Source: Humimonas sp964465015 (GTDB lineage Bacteria > Gemmatimonadota > Gemmatimonadetes > Palauibacterales > Palauibacteraceae). Taken from it: a stretch of 64,000 nucleotides of DNA. Below the pieces are notes generated by a model, which was given only the letters and a program-made list of their open reading frames with translations, had not been told where the DNA came from and ran no database searches. The DNA lies in contig CAYXHP010000028.1 in NCBI GenBank assembly GCA_964465015.1, positions 1-64,000 of the forward strand, written 5' to 3'. Both the position numbers and the translations under genes were made by a program. Shown piece after piece: positions 26,423 through 35,436 of the stretch (within the stretch, counting starts at the first letter, position 1; every line of letters begins with the position of its first letter).

Positions 26423-26643
26423 CCTCCTATCGGGTCGATCCTCCGGTCGGCCGGCGGGGACCGCCGGAGCCTCCGCTCTTCTCCACGAGTGGACGGCGCC
26501 GTGGGTTTCGCTTCCCGTACGTGGACCGGCGGGTTACCCTGTAGCCGCGACGGCCGGGCTCCGGCGGGCGACGCCGGCGGCTCGGCTACCGCGGCGCGGG
26601 GCCCGTGGGGCCCCGTTTCGAGTCACCCCGGCGAGGAGGACGG

Positions 26644-28419
26644 ATGAGACGGGAAGGGCGGACCGACAGCTTCACCCGCTTCGCGTGCCTGTGCCTCGGC
26701 CTGGCCCTGGTCTCGGCCGGGTGCCGCAGCCCGGGCTCGGACCGCACGCAGTGGGCCGCTCCGTCGTCCTACCCCTTCCCCTCCGGGTGGCGGTATCCGA
26801 ACGACGCCAGGGCCGTCACGGCCACCCACGGCATGGTGGCCTCGTCGGACTCCCTGGCCAGCGCCGCCGGCGTCGACATCCTCCGGGCGGGTGGCAACGC
26901 CATGGACGCCGCCGTGGCGGTGCAGTTCGCCCTCGAGGTCGTCCATCCCTACGCCGGAAACCTCGGGGGCGGCGGTTTCGCCATGGTGCGGAAGGCCGAT
27001 GGGACCACGGGCGCGCTGGACTTCCGGGAGAAGGCCCCGCTGGCGGCGACCCACGACATGTACGTCGACTCCGCCGGACACGTCACCGACCAGAGCTGGA
27101 CCGGTCCGCTGGCAGCGGGAGTTCCCGGCTCCGTGGCGGGCATGCAGGCGCTGCACGAGAAATTCGGCTCTCTTCCGTGGGCCCGTCTCGTGGAGCCGGC
27201 CATCCGGCTCGCGCGCGACGGCTTCACCGTGAGCCAGGGTCTCCACGACGCGATCGGACGGGCGGCGGATCGACTGGGCCGTTTCCCGGCCAGCGCGGCC
27301 ATCTATCTGCCGGGCGGACAGCCGCCCGCGGTGGGATCGACCTGGAGGCAGCCGGACCTGGCCCGGACGCTCCAGACGATCGCGGACAGTGGGGCGGCGT
27401 CCTTCTATCACGGCTGGATCGCGGATTCGCTGGTGGCCGAGCAGAGTCGGGACGGCGGGATCATCACTCAGAAGGACCTGGACCAGTACGGGGCCATGTG
27501 GCGCGACCCCATCGTGGCCCACTACCGCGGCCGTACGGTGATCTCCATGCCGCCCCCGTCCTCGGGCGGTGTCACGCTGGCCGAGATGCTGAATATCCTG
27601 TCCGGCTTCGACCTGTCCAAGATGGGATGGCACTCGCCCGATGCGGTACACGTGATGGTGGAGGCGATGCGGCGCGCCTACGGGGACCGGAACTACTACC
27701 TGGGTGACCCGGACTTCGTGAAAATGCCCATCGCGCAGCTCACGAGCGCCGAGCACGCCGACTCCCTGCGGGCGTCCATCGACATGCAGCGCGCCTCGCC
27801 CTCGAGCGAGTTCAACAAGGTGCCGATCGAGTCGACCCAGACCACGCACTTCTCGGTCGTGGACTCGGCGGGGGACGCGGTGGCCATCACGACCACCCTG
27901 AACGGCGGGTTCGGCTCGGCCGTCACGGTCCGGGGCGCGGGGTTCCTGCTCAACGACGAGATGGACGACTTCGCCGCCCAGCCGGGCACCCCGAACGCCT
28001 ACGGGCTCGTCCAGGGGGAGGCGAACGCCATTGCACCCGGCAAGCGGATGCTCTCCTCGATGACCCCAACCCTCCTCGTGGACGAGAGTGGTCACCTGGA
28101 GCTGGTGACCGGCTCGCCGGGCGGTTCGACCATCATCACCTCGGTGTTGCAGGTGATCACCGACCAGGTCGATTTCGGGCTTCCTCCCCAGGCGGCGGTG
28201 AACGCACCGCGGTTCCACCACCAGAACCTCCCGGACGAGATCTTCTGGGAGCACGGCGGTCTCGACTCGACCCTCGTCGACGAGCTCCGGAGGCGCGGCC
28301 ACGAGCTGCGCGAGAGGGACGGCACGTGGGGCGACGTGGAGTCGATCTACGTGGCGCCCGATGGCACGCTTTACGGGGCCTCGGATCCGCGCGGGCGGGG
28401 CAAGCCCGTGGGCTACTGA
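26644..28419 (+). CDS. ggt: Gamma-glutamyltransferase, lipoprotein form
   Basis: Gamma-glutamyltransferase cleaves the gamma-glutamyl bond of glutathione and related peptides in the periplasm and self-cleaves into two chains. The 591 residues start with a lipoprotein signal (LALVSAGC, about residues 19-26). DILRAGGNAMDAAVA and NLGGGGFAMV are conserved. The processing site and nucleophile Thr lie in STQTTHFSVVD, and MTPTLL and GSPGGSTIITSVLQV form the oxyanion and substrate pocket. ATG 26644 has GAGGAGG about 5 bases upstream. It is divergent from the repeat protein gene and the only gene in its unit. The lipobox suggests attachment to a membrane. Confidence 0.95.
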   Translation: MRREGRTDSFTRFACLCLGLALVSAGCRSPGSDRTQWAAPSSYPFPSGWRYPNDARAVTATHGMVASSDSLASAAGVDILRAGGNAMDAAVAVQFALEVVHPYAGNLGGGGFAMVRKADGTTGALDFREKAPLAATHDMYVDSAGHVTDQSWTGPLAAGVPGSVAGMQALHEKFGSLPWARLVEPAIRLARDGFTVSQGLHDAIGRAADRLGRFPASAAIYLPGGQPPAVGSTWRQPDLARTLQTIADSGAASFYHGWIADSLVAEQSRDGGIITQKDLDQYGAMWRDPIVAHYRGRTVISMPPPSSGGVTLAEMLNILSGFDLSKMGWHSPDAVHVMVEAMRRAYGDRNYYLGDPDFVKMPIAQLTSAEHADSLRASIDMQRASPSSEFNKVPIESTQTTHFSVVDSAGDAVAITTTLNGGFGSAVTVRGAGFLLNDEMDDFAAQPGTPNAYGLVQGEANAIAPGKRMLSSMTPTLLVDESGHLELVTGSPGGSTIITSVLQVITDQVDFGLPPQAAVNAPRFHHQNLPDEIFWEHGGLDSTLVDELRRRGHELRERDGTWGDVESIYVAPDGTLYGASDPRGRGKPVGY

Positions 28420-28553
28420 GGGACCCCGGCCGAGGGAGTCCGACGAGGCGGCTCCGCGGTCGACCCGGAAGCGTGTTCGGGGGCGGCGCGGGGGGCGGGG
28501 CGCTACCCCCGCGGCGTACCGGCACGACGTTCGCGCGCGCCCGGCGCACCGGT

Positions 28554-28559
28554 TATACT
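28554..28559 (+). promoter_or_regulatory. Possible -10 element of the ylbF / inositol operon
   Basis: TATACT at 28554-28559 within GGTTATACTG matches 5 of 6 bases of the sigma-70 -10 consensus and stands out in very GC-rich DNA. It lies about 60 bases before the YlbF-family gene. No good -35 box is seen 17 or 18 bases upstream. Confidence 0.35.
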
Positions 28560-28618
28560 GGGCGGATCCACAAGGCAGGCATCTGCCGCGATCCGAACCC
28601 GCAGCCGATGGCGAAGAC

Positions 28619-29011
28619 ATGCTCGAGCAGCCCGAGACGGACCCGGACCGCCGCGAGCGCATCACCGAGAAAGCCGAGGAGTTGGGCCGCCTGATCAGCC
28701 AGACGGCCGAGTATCGATATCTGCAGGCGGCCAACCGCGAGCTCTCCGACGACAGGGATGCGACCGAGCTCCTCAACCGGGCCCGGGACCTCCAGGAGAG
28801 AGTCCTCACCCACCTGGAGCGCGGAGAGCGGCCCCCCGAGGAGGTTCGCGAGCAGCTGGACGAGGTGCGAGGCGAGATCCAGGGAAAGACCCAGTACCAG
28901 TCCCTGGTGGCGGCGCAGTCCAACTTCGACAAGCTCATGGACCGGGTGAACTCGGCGATCGGGCGCGGGATGAAGAAAGGCGAGGAGAGCCGGATCATCC
29001 TTCCTTCATGA
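28619..29011 (+). CDS. YlbF family regulator-like protein
   Basis: A 130-residue all-helical protein of the YlbF/YmcA family. In Bacillus these form the Y-complex with YaaT and assist RNase Y in mRNA maturation. The pattern AEELGRLISQTAEYRYLQAANREL and the later GKTQYQSLVAAQSNFDKLMDRVNSAIG fit the family. The role in a diderm bacterium is unknown. The start is an ATG with no strong Shine-Dalgarno; conserved residues begin about 15 residues later. The stop overlaps the start of the phosphotransferase gene by four bases (ATGA). This places it as first gene of an operon for inositol phospholipid synthesis, an unusual partnership. Confidence 0.82.
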   Translation: MLEQPETDPDRRERITEKAEELGRLISQTAEYRYLQAANRELSDDRDATELLNRARDLQERVLTHLERGERPPEEVREQLDEVRGEIQGKTQYQSLVAAQSNFDKLMDRVNSAIGRGMKKGEESRIILPS

Positions 29012-29661
29012 CGGCCATCCGCGAGACCGTCGAGCGCGGGCTGCGCGCTGTCGTGGAGCCCGTGGTCGCCGCGCTCACCCGGTGGCGCGTCCATCCCAAC
29101 ATCCTGAGCACCGCCGGCTTCCTGGTGACCTGCTCGTCCGGTTTCTTCTTCCACGAGCACCACGTGCGCACGGCCGGCGCGCTCATCCTCCTGGGCGGCG
29201 TGTTCGACCTGTTTGACGGCACCGTGGCGCGACGCACCGGGCTGGCCTCCGCCTTCGGCGCCTTCTACGATTCCACGCTCGACCGGCTGTCGGAGATCAT
29301 CGTGTACCTGGGACTCCTGTCCCTGTACAACGACTATCGGCTGGCGCTGGGCGACGTCGGCATGATCTACGCCGTCATGCTCGCGATGGCGGGGTCCGTG
29401 ATGATCAGCTACACGCGGGCCCGGGCCGAAGGGCTGGGGATCCCGTGCACGGTCGGGCTCATGCAGCGAGCCGAGCGCGTGATTCTGATCGGCGTGGCCG
29501 CGCTGGCCTTCGGCGAGCGCGGCCAGGGCCTGGTGCTCAAGGGTGTCATCATCATGCTGGCGATCCTGACGAACTTCACGTCCCTGCAGCGGATCGTCTG
29601 GGTGTGGCGGTATACCCGGCAGCACCAGGTGGCGGGTGGGGAACGCGGGGCATCGAACTGA
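29008..29661 (+). CDS. CDP-alcohol phosphatidyltransferase, probable phosphatidylinositol(-phosphate) synthase
   Basis: Integral membrane enzyme of 217 residues that condenses a CDP-lipid with an alcohol. The family motif is complete: DLFDGTVARRTGLASAFGAF followed by YDSTLDR, giving DGX2ARX8GX3DX3D. Six hydrophobic segments surround it. The next gene makes inositol 3-phosphate, so the acceptor is likely inositol phosphate or inositol; the CDP-alcohol could be CDP-diacylglycerol or an ether analogue. The ATG overlaps the YlbF stop (ATGA) and the gene is followed by ino1 after 16 bases. Specificity is inferred from context only. Confidence 0.87.
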   Translation: MTAIRETVERGLRAVVEPVVAALTRWRVHPNILSTAGFLVTCSSGFFFHEHHVRTAGALILLGGVFDLFDGTVARRTGLASAFGAFYDSTLDRLSEIIVYLGLLSLYNDYRLALGDVGMIYAVMLAMAGSVMISYTRARAEGLGIPCTVGLMQRAERVILIGVAALAFGERGQGLVLKGVIIMLAILTNFTSLQRIVWVWRYTRQHQVAGGERGASN

Positions 29662-29677
29662 GAGAAGACCACGGACT

Positions 29678-31024
29678 ATGAACGATACGAAGGCAGGCAA
29701 GAACCGGAGCGGACGGGACATCGAGCCGCCCGCCGGCAAGCTCGGCATCCTCCTGGTGGGACTGGGAGCCGTGGCCACCACCTTCATCGCGGGGGTGGAG
29801 TCGGTCCGCCGGGGGCGGAGCCAGCCCTACGGCTCGCTGACGCAGATGAACACGATCCGGCTCGGGAAGCGAACCGAGGAGAGGGCTCCCCTCATCAAGG
29901 ACTTCGTCCCGCTGGCCGGGCTCGGGGACCTGGTGTTCGGGGCCTGGGACCCGATCCCCGATGATGCCTACGCCTCGGCCAAGCTGGCGGGCGTACTGGG
30001 CCACGAGGACCTCGAGGCCGTGGCCGACTTCCTGGGCACCATCGAGCCGATGTCGGCGGTGTTCGACAAGAACTACGTCAAGCGCCTGGACGGGACGAAC
30101 GTCAAGACCGGCGACAACAAGATGGAGCTGGCCGAGCAGCTCCGGCAGGACATCCGGAGCTTCAAGGCGGACAACGGCTGCGACCGGCTGGTGATGGTCT
30201 GGTGCGCCTCCACCGAGATCTACCTGCAGCCCCAGGACGTGCACGCCGACCTGGAGCGGTTCGAGGAGGGGCTCCGCGCTGGGCACGAGGCGATCGCGCC
30301 GTCGATGATCTACGCCTACGCGGCGCTCAAGGAGGGCGTCCCGTTCGCCAACGGCGCGCCGAACCTGACGGTGGACGTTCCGGCCCTCACGGACCTTGCC
30401 CGCGACCAGGGGCTGCCTATCGCAGGGAAGGACTTCAAGACCGGTCAGACCCTGATGAAGACGATCATCGCCCCGGGTCTCAAGGCGCGCATGCTGGGCC
30501 TGCGGGGCTGGTTCTCGACCAACATCCTCGGGAATCGGGACGGGGCCGTGCTGGACGACCCGCAGAGCTTCAAGACCAAGGAAGAGTCGAAGCTCGGAGT
30601 GCTGGACTACATCCTCCAGCCCGACATGTACCCCGAGCTGTACGGCGACTTCTACCACAAGGTGCGCATCAACTACTATCCGCCCCGAGGTGATGACAAG
30701 GAGGGCTGGGACAACATCGACATCTTCGGGTGGCTGGGCTACCCGATGCAGATCAAGGTCGATTTCCTCTGCAAGGATTCGATCCTGGCCGCGCCCATCG
30801 TCCTGGACCTGGCGCTCTTCCTGGACCTGGCGGCGCGCGCCGGGCTGACGGGGATCCAGGAGTGGCTCTCCTTCTATTTCAAGAGCCCCCAGGTGGCCGA
30901 GGGGCTCTACCCCGAGCACGACCTCTTCATCCAGCACTGGAAGCTCAAGAACACGCTGCGCTGGCTGATGGGCGAGGAGCAGATCACCCACCTGGGCATG
31001 GAGTACTACGGCGAGCAGGAGTGA
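29678..31024 (+). CDS. ino1: Inositol-3-phosphate synthase
   Basis: Isomerises glucose 6-phosphate to 1L-myo-inositol 3-phosphate using NAD, in the cytosol. The 448 residues carry the N-terminal NAD motif ILLVGLGAVATTFIAG, the phosphate-binding Ser/Thr region, KDFKTGQTLMKTIIAPGLKAR with catalytic Lys residues, RGWFSTNILGNRDG, and LGYPMQIKVDF. It is preceded by the phosphotransferase gene and followed by tmk after 9 bases. ATG 29678 is the only good start; the Shine-Dalgarno is weak (AGAGAAG about 10 bases away). Together the three first genes of this run suggest an inositol phospholipid pathway. Confidence 0.95.
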   Translation: MNDTKAGKNRSGRDIEPPAGKLGILLVGLGAVATTFIAGVESVRRGRSQPYGSLTQMNTIRLGKRTEERAPLIKDFVPLAGLGDLVFGAWDPIPDDAYASAKLAGVLGHEDLEAVADFLGTIEPMSAVFDKNYVKRLDGTNVKTGDNKMELAEQLRQDIRSFKADNGCDRLVMVWCASTEIYLQPQDVHADLERFEEGLRAGHEAIAPSMIYAYAALKEGVPFANGAPNLTVDVPALTDLARDQGLPIAGKDFKTGQTLMKTIIAPGLKARMLGLRGWFSTNILGNRDGAVLDDPQSFKTKEESKLGVLDYILQPDMYPELYGDFYHKVRINYYPPRGDDKEGWDNIDIFGWLGYPMQIKVDFLCKDSILAAPIVLDLALFLDLAARAGLTGIQEWLSFYFKSPQVAEGLYPEHDLFIQHWKLKNTLRWLMGEEQITHLGMEYYGEQE

Positions 31025-31033
31025 GCGGCGCCG

Positions 31034-31762
31034 GTGAGCTCGGCGGGCGGCGCGCCGTTCATCGTCTTCGAGGGCATCGAGGGAGCCGGTAAGTCCACCC
31101 AGCTCGCCGGCGTAGCCCGGGCCCTGAGCACGGCCGGCGTTCCCCACCTGGCCGTGCGCGAGCCGGGGGGCACGCCGGTCGGTGAGCGCATCCGGTCGGT
31201 GGTCCTCGACCCGGAGCTCGATCCCGCGCCCGAGACCGAGCTCCTCCTCATGCTGGCGGCCCGGGCCGAGTTCGTGCGGCGGATCGTGGGGCCCGCGCTG
31301 GAGCGCGGACAGATCGTCCTGGCCGACCGCTACGAGCTCTCGACCTTCGCCTACCAGGGAATGGCCAGGGGTCTCGGGCTGGAACGGACCCGCGCCCTGA
31401 ACCGTTTTGCCACGGGCGGGCTCGAGCCCGACCTGACGCTCCTGTTCGTCCTCGACCCGGCGGTCGCGCGCGGCCGGGTCGACCCGGAGCGCGCCGACCG
31501 GATGGAGCGCGCGGGCGACACGTTCCACCGTGCCGTGGAGAGCGCTTATCGCCAGCTGGCCCGGGATCTGCCGGGCGTGGTGGAGGTGCCCGCCGACGGG
31601 CCACCGGAGGAGGTCGGGCAGCGGGTGTGGGGCTTGCTGGCAGGGCTCTGGCCCGAGCGTTTCCCACCGGCCGGCGGACCGACGGCGGAAACTTTCAAGT
31701 CCGGGACGGGTCTCAGTGCGGAGCCCGAATCCGGCCCGATGGACCCAGCGGAGGACGCATGA
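31034..31762 (+). CDS. tmk: Thymidylate kinase
   Basis: Phosphorylates dTMP to dTDP with ATP in the cytosol. The P-loop is FEGIEGAGKST near the N-terminus, followed by AVREPGGTPVGE, the DRY motif in ADRYELSTFAYQG, and the lid in ERADRMERAGDTFHRAV. A Gly in the P-loop (AGK) and Arg in the lid match the E. coli type II form. Residues past about 215 are an extra tail rich in Gly and Pro. GTG 31034 is the start used; the first conserved residues begin at about residue 9. The stop overlaps the ctpA start by four bases (ATGA). Confidence 0.95.
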   Translation: MSSAGGAPFIVFEGIEGAGKSTQLAGVARALSTAGVPHLAVREPGGTPVGERIRSVVLDPELDPAPETELLLMLAARAEFVRRIVGPALERGQIVLADRYELSTFAYQGMARGLGLERTRALNRFATGGLEPDLTLLFVLDPAVARGRVDPERADRMERAGDTFHRAVESAYRQLARDLPGVVEVPADGPPEEVGQRVWGLLAGLWPERFPPAGGPTAETFKSGTGLSAEPESGPMDPAEDA

Positions 31763-33423
31763 AGCTCAAGCGATCGTGGATCCCACCCCTCGTCGTCACG
31801 CTCGTGGCCCTCACGAGCGGGGGCTGGCTCCTCCAGCAGGGGGTGCACGACCAGGACAGCGTGTTCTTCGAGGCCAAGCTCCTCGAGCAGGTCCACCACC
31901 TGGTGGCGGAGCGCTACGTCGACAAGGTCGACCCGGCCAAGCTCTACGAGATGGCCATCCGGGGCATGCTGGACCAGCTGCACGACCCTTACAGCGTCCT
32001 CCTCGACTCGGCGGACTGGAGCGATCTCCAGCTCAGCACGACCGGGAATTACGGCGGGCTCGGCATTCGCATCGACAAACAGGGTGACTGGATCACGGTG
32101 GTCGACGTGTTGCCCGGCACACCGGCCGAGCAGGAGGGGCTGCAGACCGGGGACCGGATCCTGACGGTCGAGGGCTCCTCGGCCCGAGGCTGGAGCACGA
32201 CGAAGGCGGTCAACACGCTGCGTGGTCCCCAGGGAACCAAGGTCGCCATCACGGTCGGCCGCGTGGGCGTGGACCGACCCCTCGCTTTCTCGATCGAGCG
32301 CAAGGAGGTGCACGTCGTCTCGGTGCAGTCCTTCATGATGAAGGACCACGTGGGCTACGTGCGGCTGGACCAGTTCAGCCGCGACGCCCGGCGCGAGATG
32401 CAGTCGGCCATCGACAGCCTGCGCTCGCAGGGTGCCAAGCGCCTGGTCCTCGACCTGCGCTACAATCCGGGCGGCCTCCTCGAGGAAGGCGTTTCGGTGG
32501 CCGACCTGTTCCTCCCCAAGGACGCGACCGTGGTGAGCACCAAGGGTCGCGTGGAGGAGGAGAACGAGACCTACTCGGCTTCCGAGCCCGATCAGTACAC
32601 GGGTCTCCCCGTGGTCGTGCTCGTGAACGGCTACACGGCCAGCGCGGCCGAGATCGTCTCGGGCGCGCTCCAGGACCACGACCGGGCGCTGCTCGTCGGG
32701 ACGACCACCTTTGGCAAGGGGCTCGTGCAGTCGCTCTACAACCTGCCGGGGGACAACCACCTCAAGCTCACCACGGGGCGCTGGTACACGCCCAATGGCC
32801 GCTCCATCCAGAGGGACCGCAGCGAACAGGCGCAGGCGCAGGACGTGGAGGCCAGCGCCGTGTCGATGACGGGCGAGCCCGTCCAGGTCTCCGTGGACAC
32901 GGCCAACCGGCAGACCTACCACACGGATGCGGGCCGCCTGGTGTACGGCGGAGGCGGCATTACGCCTGACCTCATCGTGACGCCCGACACGCTCTCCAGC
33001 CGGGAGCAGCTCCTGCGCTCGAGCCTCGCCAAGCAGGGGGTCACGCTCAGCATCGCCGCCTTCCAGTTCGGCGTGAAATGGGCCAAGGACCATCCCTCTC
33101 TGCCGCGAGACTTCCAGGTGACGTCGGCCATGCGGGAGGCGTTCTACAAGTCGCTCAAGGAGAAGGCGGGGAGCGCCCTGGACCGGGGCATGTTCGAGGA
33201 CTCGAAGAGCTACGTCGACTGGCTGCTCGGATACCAGGTGGCCAATGCGGCCTTCGGCGAGGTGGCTCAGCTCCAGCGACAGTTCACCCTGGACGACCAG
33301 CTCGAGCGCGCCGTGGAGCTGCTGGCCAAGGCCTCGACTCCGGACCAGCTCTTCGCCCTGGCCAGGCAGCAGCAGGACCGGGCCGGGCAGCAGGCGGCCA
33401 CGCCGGGCACTTCGGGGCACTGA
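31759..33423 (+). CDS. ctpA: Carboxy-terminal processing protease, S41 family
   Basis: A 554-residue periplasmic protease anchored by an N-terminal segment (about residues 8-25). A PDZ domain lies at about 95-165 (GLGIRID, GLQTGDRILTVEG, VKVAITVGRVG-type strands). The S41 peptidase core follows with RLVLDLRYNPGG, the nucleophile Ser in NGYTASAAEIVSGAL and the Lys in TTFGKGLVQSLYNL. The C-terminal region of about 150 residues is helical and longer than in minimal CtpA. It may process or degrade envelope proteins. The start is coupled to tmk (ATGA), an arrangement with no obvious functional logic beyond co-transcription. Confidence 0.94.
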   Translation: MKLKRSWIPPLVVTLVALTSGGWLLQQGVHDQDSVFFEAKLLEQVHHLVAERYVDKVDPAKLYEMAIRGMLDQLHDPYSVLLDSADWSDLQLSTTGNYGGLGIRIDKQGDWITVVDVLPGTPAEQEGLQTGDRILTVEGSSARGWSTTKAVNTLRGPQGTKVAITVGRVGVDRPLAFSIERKEVHVVSVQSFMMKDHVGYVRLDQFSRDARREMQSAIDSLRSQGAKRLVLDLRYNPGGLLEEGVSVADLFLPKDATVVSTKGRVEEENETYSASEPDQYTGLPVVVLVNGYTASAAEIVSGALQDHDRALLVGTTTFGKGLVQSLYNLPGDNHLKLTTGRWYTPNGRSIQRDRSEQAQAQDVEASAVSMTGEPVQVSVDTANRQTYHTDAGRLVYGGGGITPDLIVTPDTLSSREQLLRSSLAKQGVTLSIAAFQFGVKWAKDHPSLPRDFQVTSAMREAFYKSLKEKAGSALDRGMFEDSKSYVDWLLGYQVANAAFGEVAQLQRQFTLDDQLERAVELLAKASTPDQLFALARQQQDRAGQQAATPGTSGH

Positions 33424-33490
33424 CGACCGGGGGGGTCCCCGCCGCGGCGCGCCGGCCGCGGCCGGGCGTCGCTCGGCGCTTCCTCCGCGC

Positions 33491-34417
33491 TTGACGGGTC
33501 CGTCCACGGGGGAAGCAGCCCGGCCGGAGGACCTCCTGCGGGCCGCTCCGGCGCTCGCTCTCGGTCTGTTCGGTCTCTCGTGGTCGGCGGTCCTCATCCG
33601 TCTCGCGGCCCTGCCGGCACCGACGGCCGTCCTGTGGCGCATCCTGTTCTCGCTTCTCCTGGTCGTCCCGCTCGCGGCGCGCCCGAGCTCCCGTCGTGCC
33701 CTCGCCGCGCTCTCGCCGAGGCTATGGATCGCGCTCGGGGCGGCCGGCATCTGCCTCGGGATCCACCTCGTCCTGTGGTTCGCGGCGGTCGGCCGAACGA
33801 GCGTTGCCAGCGCCACGGCGCTCGTGGCGCTGACCCCCGTGTTCGTGGCCTTCCTGTCGGCCGGCTGGCTCCGCGAGGGTCCCGCGCCGCTGGAGTGGAT
33901 GGGGATCGGGCTCGCGGTGGCGGGCTCTGCGGCGGTCGGCTGGGGTGATTTCGCCACCGGCGTGCGCGCCCTCCGCGGCGATGGGCTCGCGCTGGCCGCC
34001 GCCGTGATGGCCTCCCTCTATCTGGTGGCGGGGCGGCGACTGCGGCGCAGGCTCGACGTGTGGAGCTACGTGGCCCCGGTCTACGGGGCGGCCGCGATGC
34101 TCAGCCTGGTCGCCGCGGCCGGGGTACGGGCGCCCCTGGTCGGCTTCACGCCTCTGGCGTGGGCGTATCTGGTAGCGATGGCCGCGGGCCCGATGCTGCT
34201 GGGACACACGAGCTTCAACTGGGCGCTCGAGCACGTGAGGGCCTATGTTGTGAGCCTCGTGATGCTGCTCGAGCCCGTCACCGCCACGCTCCTCGCCATC
34301 CTGGTCCTCGGACCGGGAGAGCGACCGTCCATCGTCGTCGGAGCCGGCGCCGCGTCCATCCTGGCGGGCGTCGGGGTGGTGCTGGTCGCGCGCGCCTCGG
34401 GGGGAGCGGCGGCTTGA
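33491..34417 (+). CDS. EamA/DMT-family transporter
   Basis: A 308-residue drug/metabolite transporter with about ten hydrophobic segments in two EamA repeats (first starting near LGLFGLSWSAVLIRLA, second near LALAAAVMASLYLVAG). It is likely an inner-membrane exporter or importer of a small metabolite, possibly an amino acid. HTSFNWALEHVRAYVVSL and LEPVTATLLAILVLGE-like sequence in the second repeat are typical. The start is uncertain: TTG 33491 gives the full first repeat but has no good Shine-Dalgarno. The stop overlaps the start of the asparaginase gene (TTGA), so an amino acid substrate would fit the neighbours. Confidence 0.85.
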   Translation: MTGPSTGEAARPEDLLRAAPALALGLFGLSWSAVLIRLAALPAPTAVLWRILFSLLLVVPLAARPSSRRALAALSPRLWIALGAAGICLGIHLVLWFAAVGRTSVASATALVALTPVFVAFLSAGWLREGPAPLEWMGIGLAVAGSAAVGWGDFATGVRALRGDGLALAAAVMASLYLVAGRRLRRRLDVWSYVAPVYGAAAMLSLVAAAGVRAPLVGFTPLAWAYLVAMAAGPMLLGHTSFNWALEHVRAYVVSLVMLLEPVTATLLAILVLGPGERPSIVVGAGAASILAGVGVVLVARASGGAAA

Positions 34418-35436
34418 CCGGAACGCCGGGTCGTGTCCTCGTCACGCGCGGTGGAGAGACCGAGTCGGTGCACCTCGTGGATGCGGTCGTGGTCGGGCTG
34501 CGGTCCGGCGAGGAGGCGCGCTTCGGAGATCCGGAGCGGACCGCGTTCTGGCGCTCGTCCTTCAAGCCCTTCCAGGCGCTACCGATCGCGGCGGACGGCG
34601 TCGCGCGGGCCCTCGGCTGGGGACCCCGGCAGCTGGCTCTGGCGGCGGCCTCCCACGCGGGCACGTCCGTGCACGTCCAGTTGGCCGTCTCGATGCTGGC
34701 CGACGCCGGCCTCGGACCGGCCGACCTGGAGTGCGGGACCCACCCGCCCTACGACCGGGAGGCGGCGGAGGAGGTGCTCCGGGACGGGAGGAGCTACAGC
34801 CCGCTCCACAACAACTGCTCGGGGAAGCACGCCGGCATGCTCGCCCTGGCCGTGCATCACGGGTGGCCGACCGCCGGATACATCGAGTGGGATCACCCCG
34901 TGCAGGAGCGCATCCGCCGGGGGTTGGACCGCTGGTTGGGCGTGGACCCCCTGGCGCTGGTGTGGGGCCGGGACGGATGCGGCGTGCCGACCGCCTGCCT
35001 CAGCCTGCGCCGGATGGCGGTAGCGTACGCCCGGCTGGGCCGGGCCGCGGCGGCGGGAGAGGAGGCGCCGGCGGCGATTGTCGACGCGATGAGAGCGCAT
35101 CCCGAGCTTGTCTCCGGCCCGGACCGGCCGGGGACGCGGATCATGGAGGTGACCGGCGGTCGGCTCCTCGCCAAGGGCGGCGCCGAGGGCGTGTTCTGCG
35201 CCGCCGGCCCCACCGAGGGCTGGGGGCTGGCCCTCAAGGTCCGCGATGGCGCGAGTCGGGCGGCGGGACCTGCGCTGGTGGCGACTCTCGAGGCGCTGGC
35301 GCTCCTGTCGGGGGAGGAGGTGGAGCGGCTGGCCGGGATCGCGCGGCCCCCGGTGCTCAACGTGGCCGGCGCGGAGGTGGGAGCCATCGAGGCGGAGCTC
35401 CGGCCCGTCACCGGACCGGCGACCGGCCAGCCGTGA
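34414..35436 (+). CDS. L-asparaginase, rhizobial ReAV-type (class 3)
   Basis: A 340-residue asparaginase unlike the E. coli types and related to the inducible enzyme of Rhizobium etli. It hydrolyses asparagine to aspartate and ammonia. Two catalytic tetrads of that family are visible: SSFK (SXXK) at WRSSFKPFQALP near residue 51, and CSGK (CXXK) at HNNCSGKHAGML near residue 132. WGRDGCGVPTACL and MRAHPELVSGPDRPGTR are conserved. The TTG start overlaps the transporter stop and is backed by GGGGAG about 8 bases upstream. The stop overlaps the next gene. The enzyme lacks a signal peptide, so it is cytosolic. Confidence 0.9.
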   Translation: MTGTPGRVLVTRGGETESVHLVDAVVVGLRSGEEARFGDPERTAFWRSSFKPFQALPIAADGVARALGWGPRQLALAAASHAGTSVHVQLAVSMLADAGLGPADLECGTHPPYDREAAEEVLRDGRSYSPLHNNCSGKHAGMLALAVHHGWPTAGYIEWDHPVQERIRRGLDRWLGVDPLALVWGRDGCGVPTACLSLRRMAVAYARLGRAAAAGEEAPAAIVDAMRAHPELVSGPDRPGTRIMEVTGGRLLAKGGAEGVFCAAGPTEGWGLALKVRDGASRAAGPALVATLEALALLSGEEVERLAGIARPPVLNVAGAEVGAIEAELRPVTGPATGQP

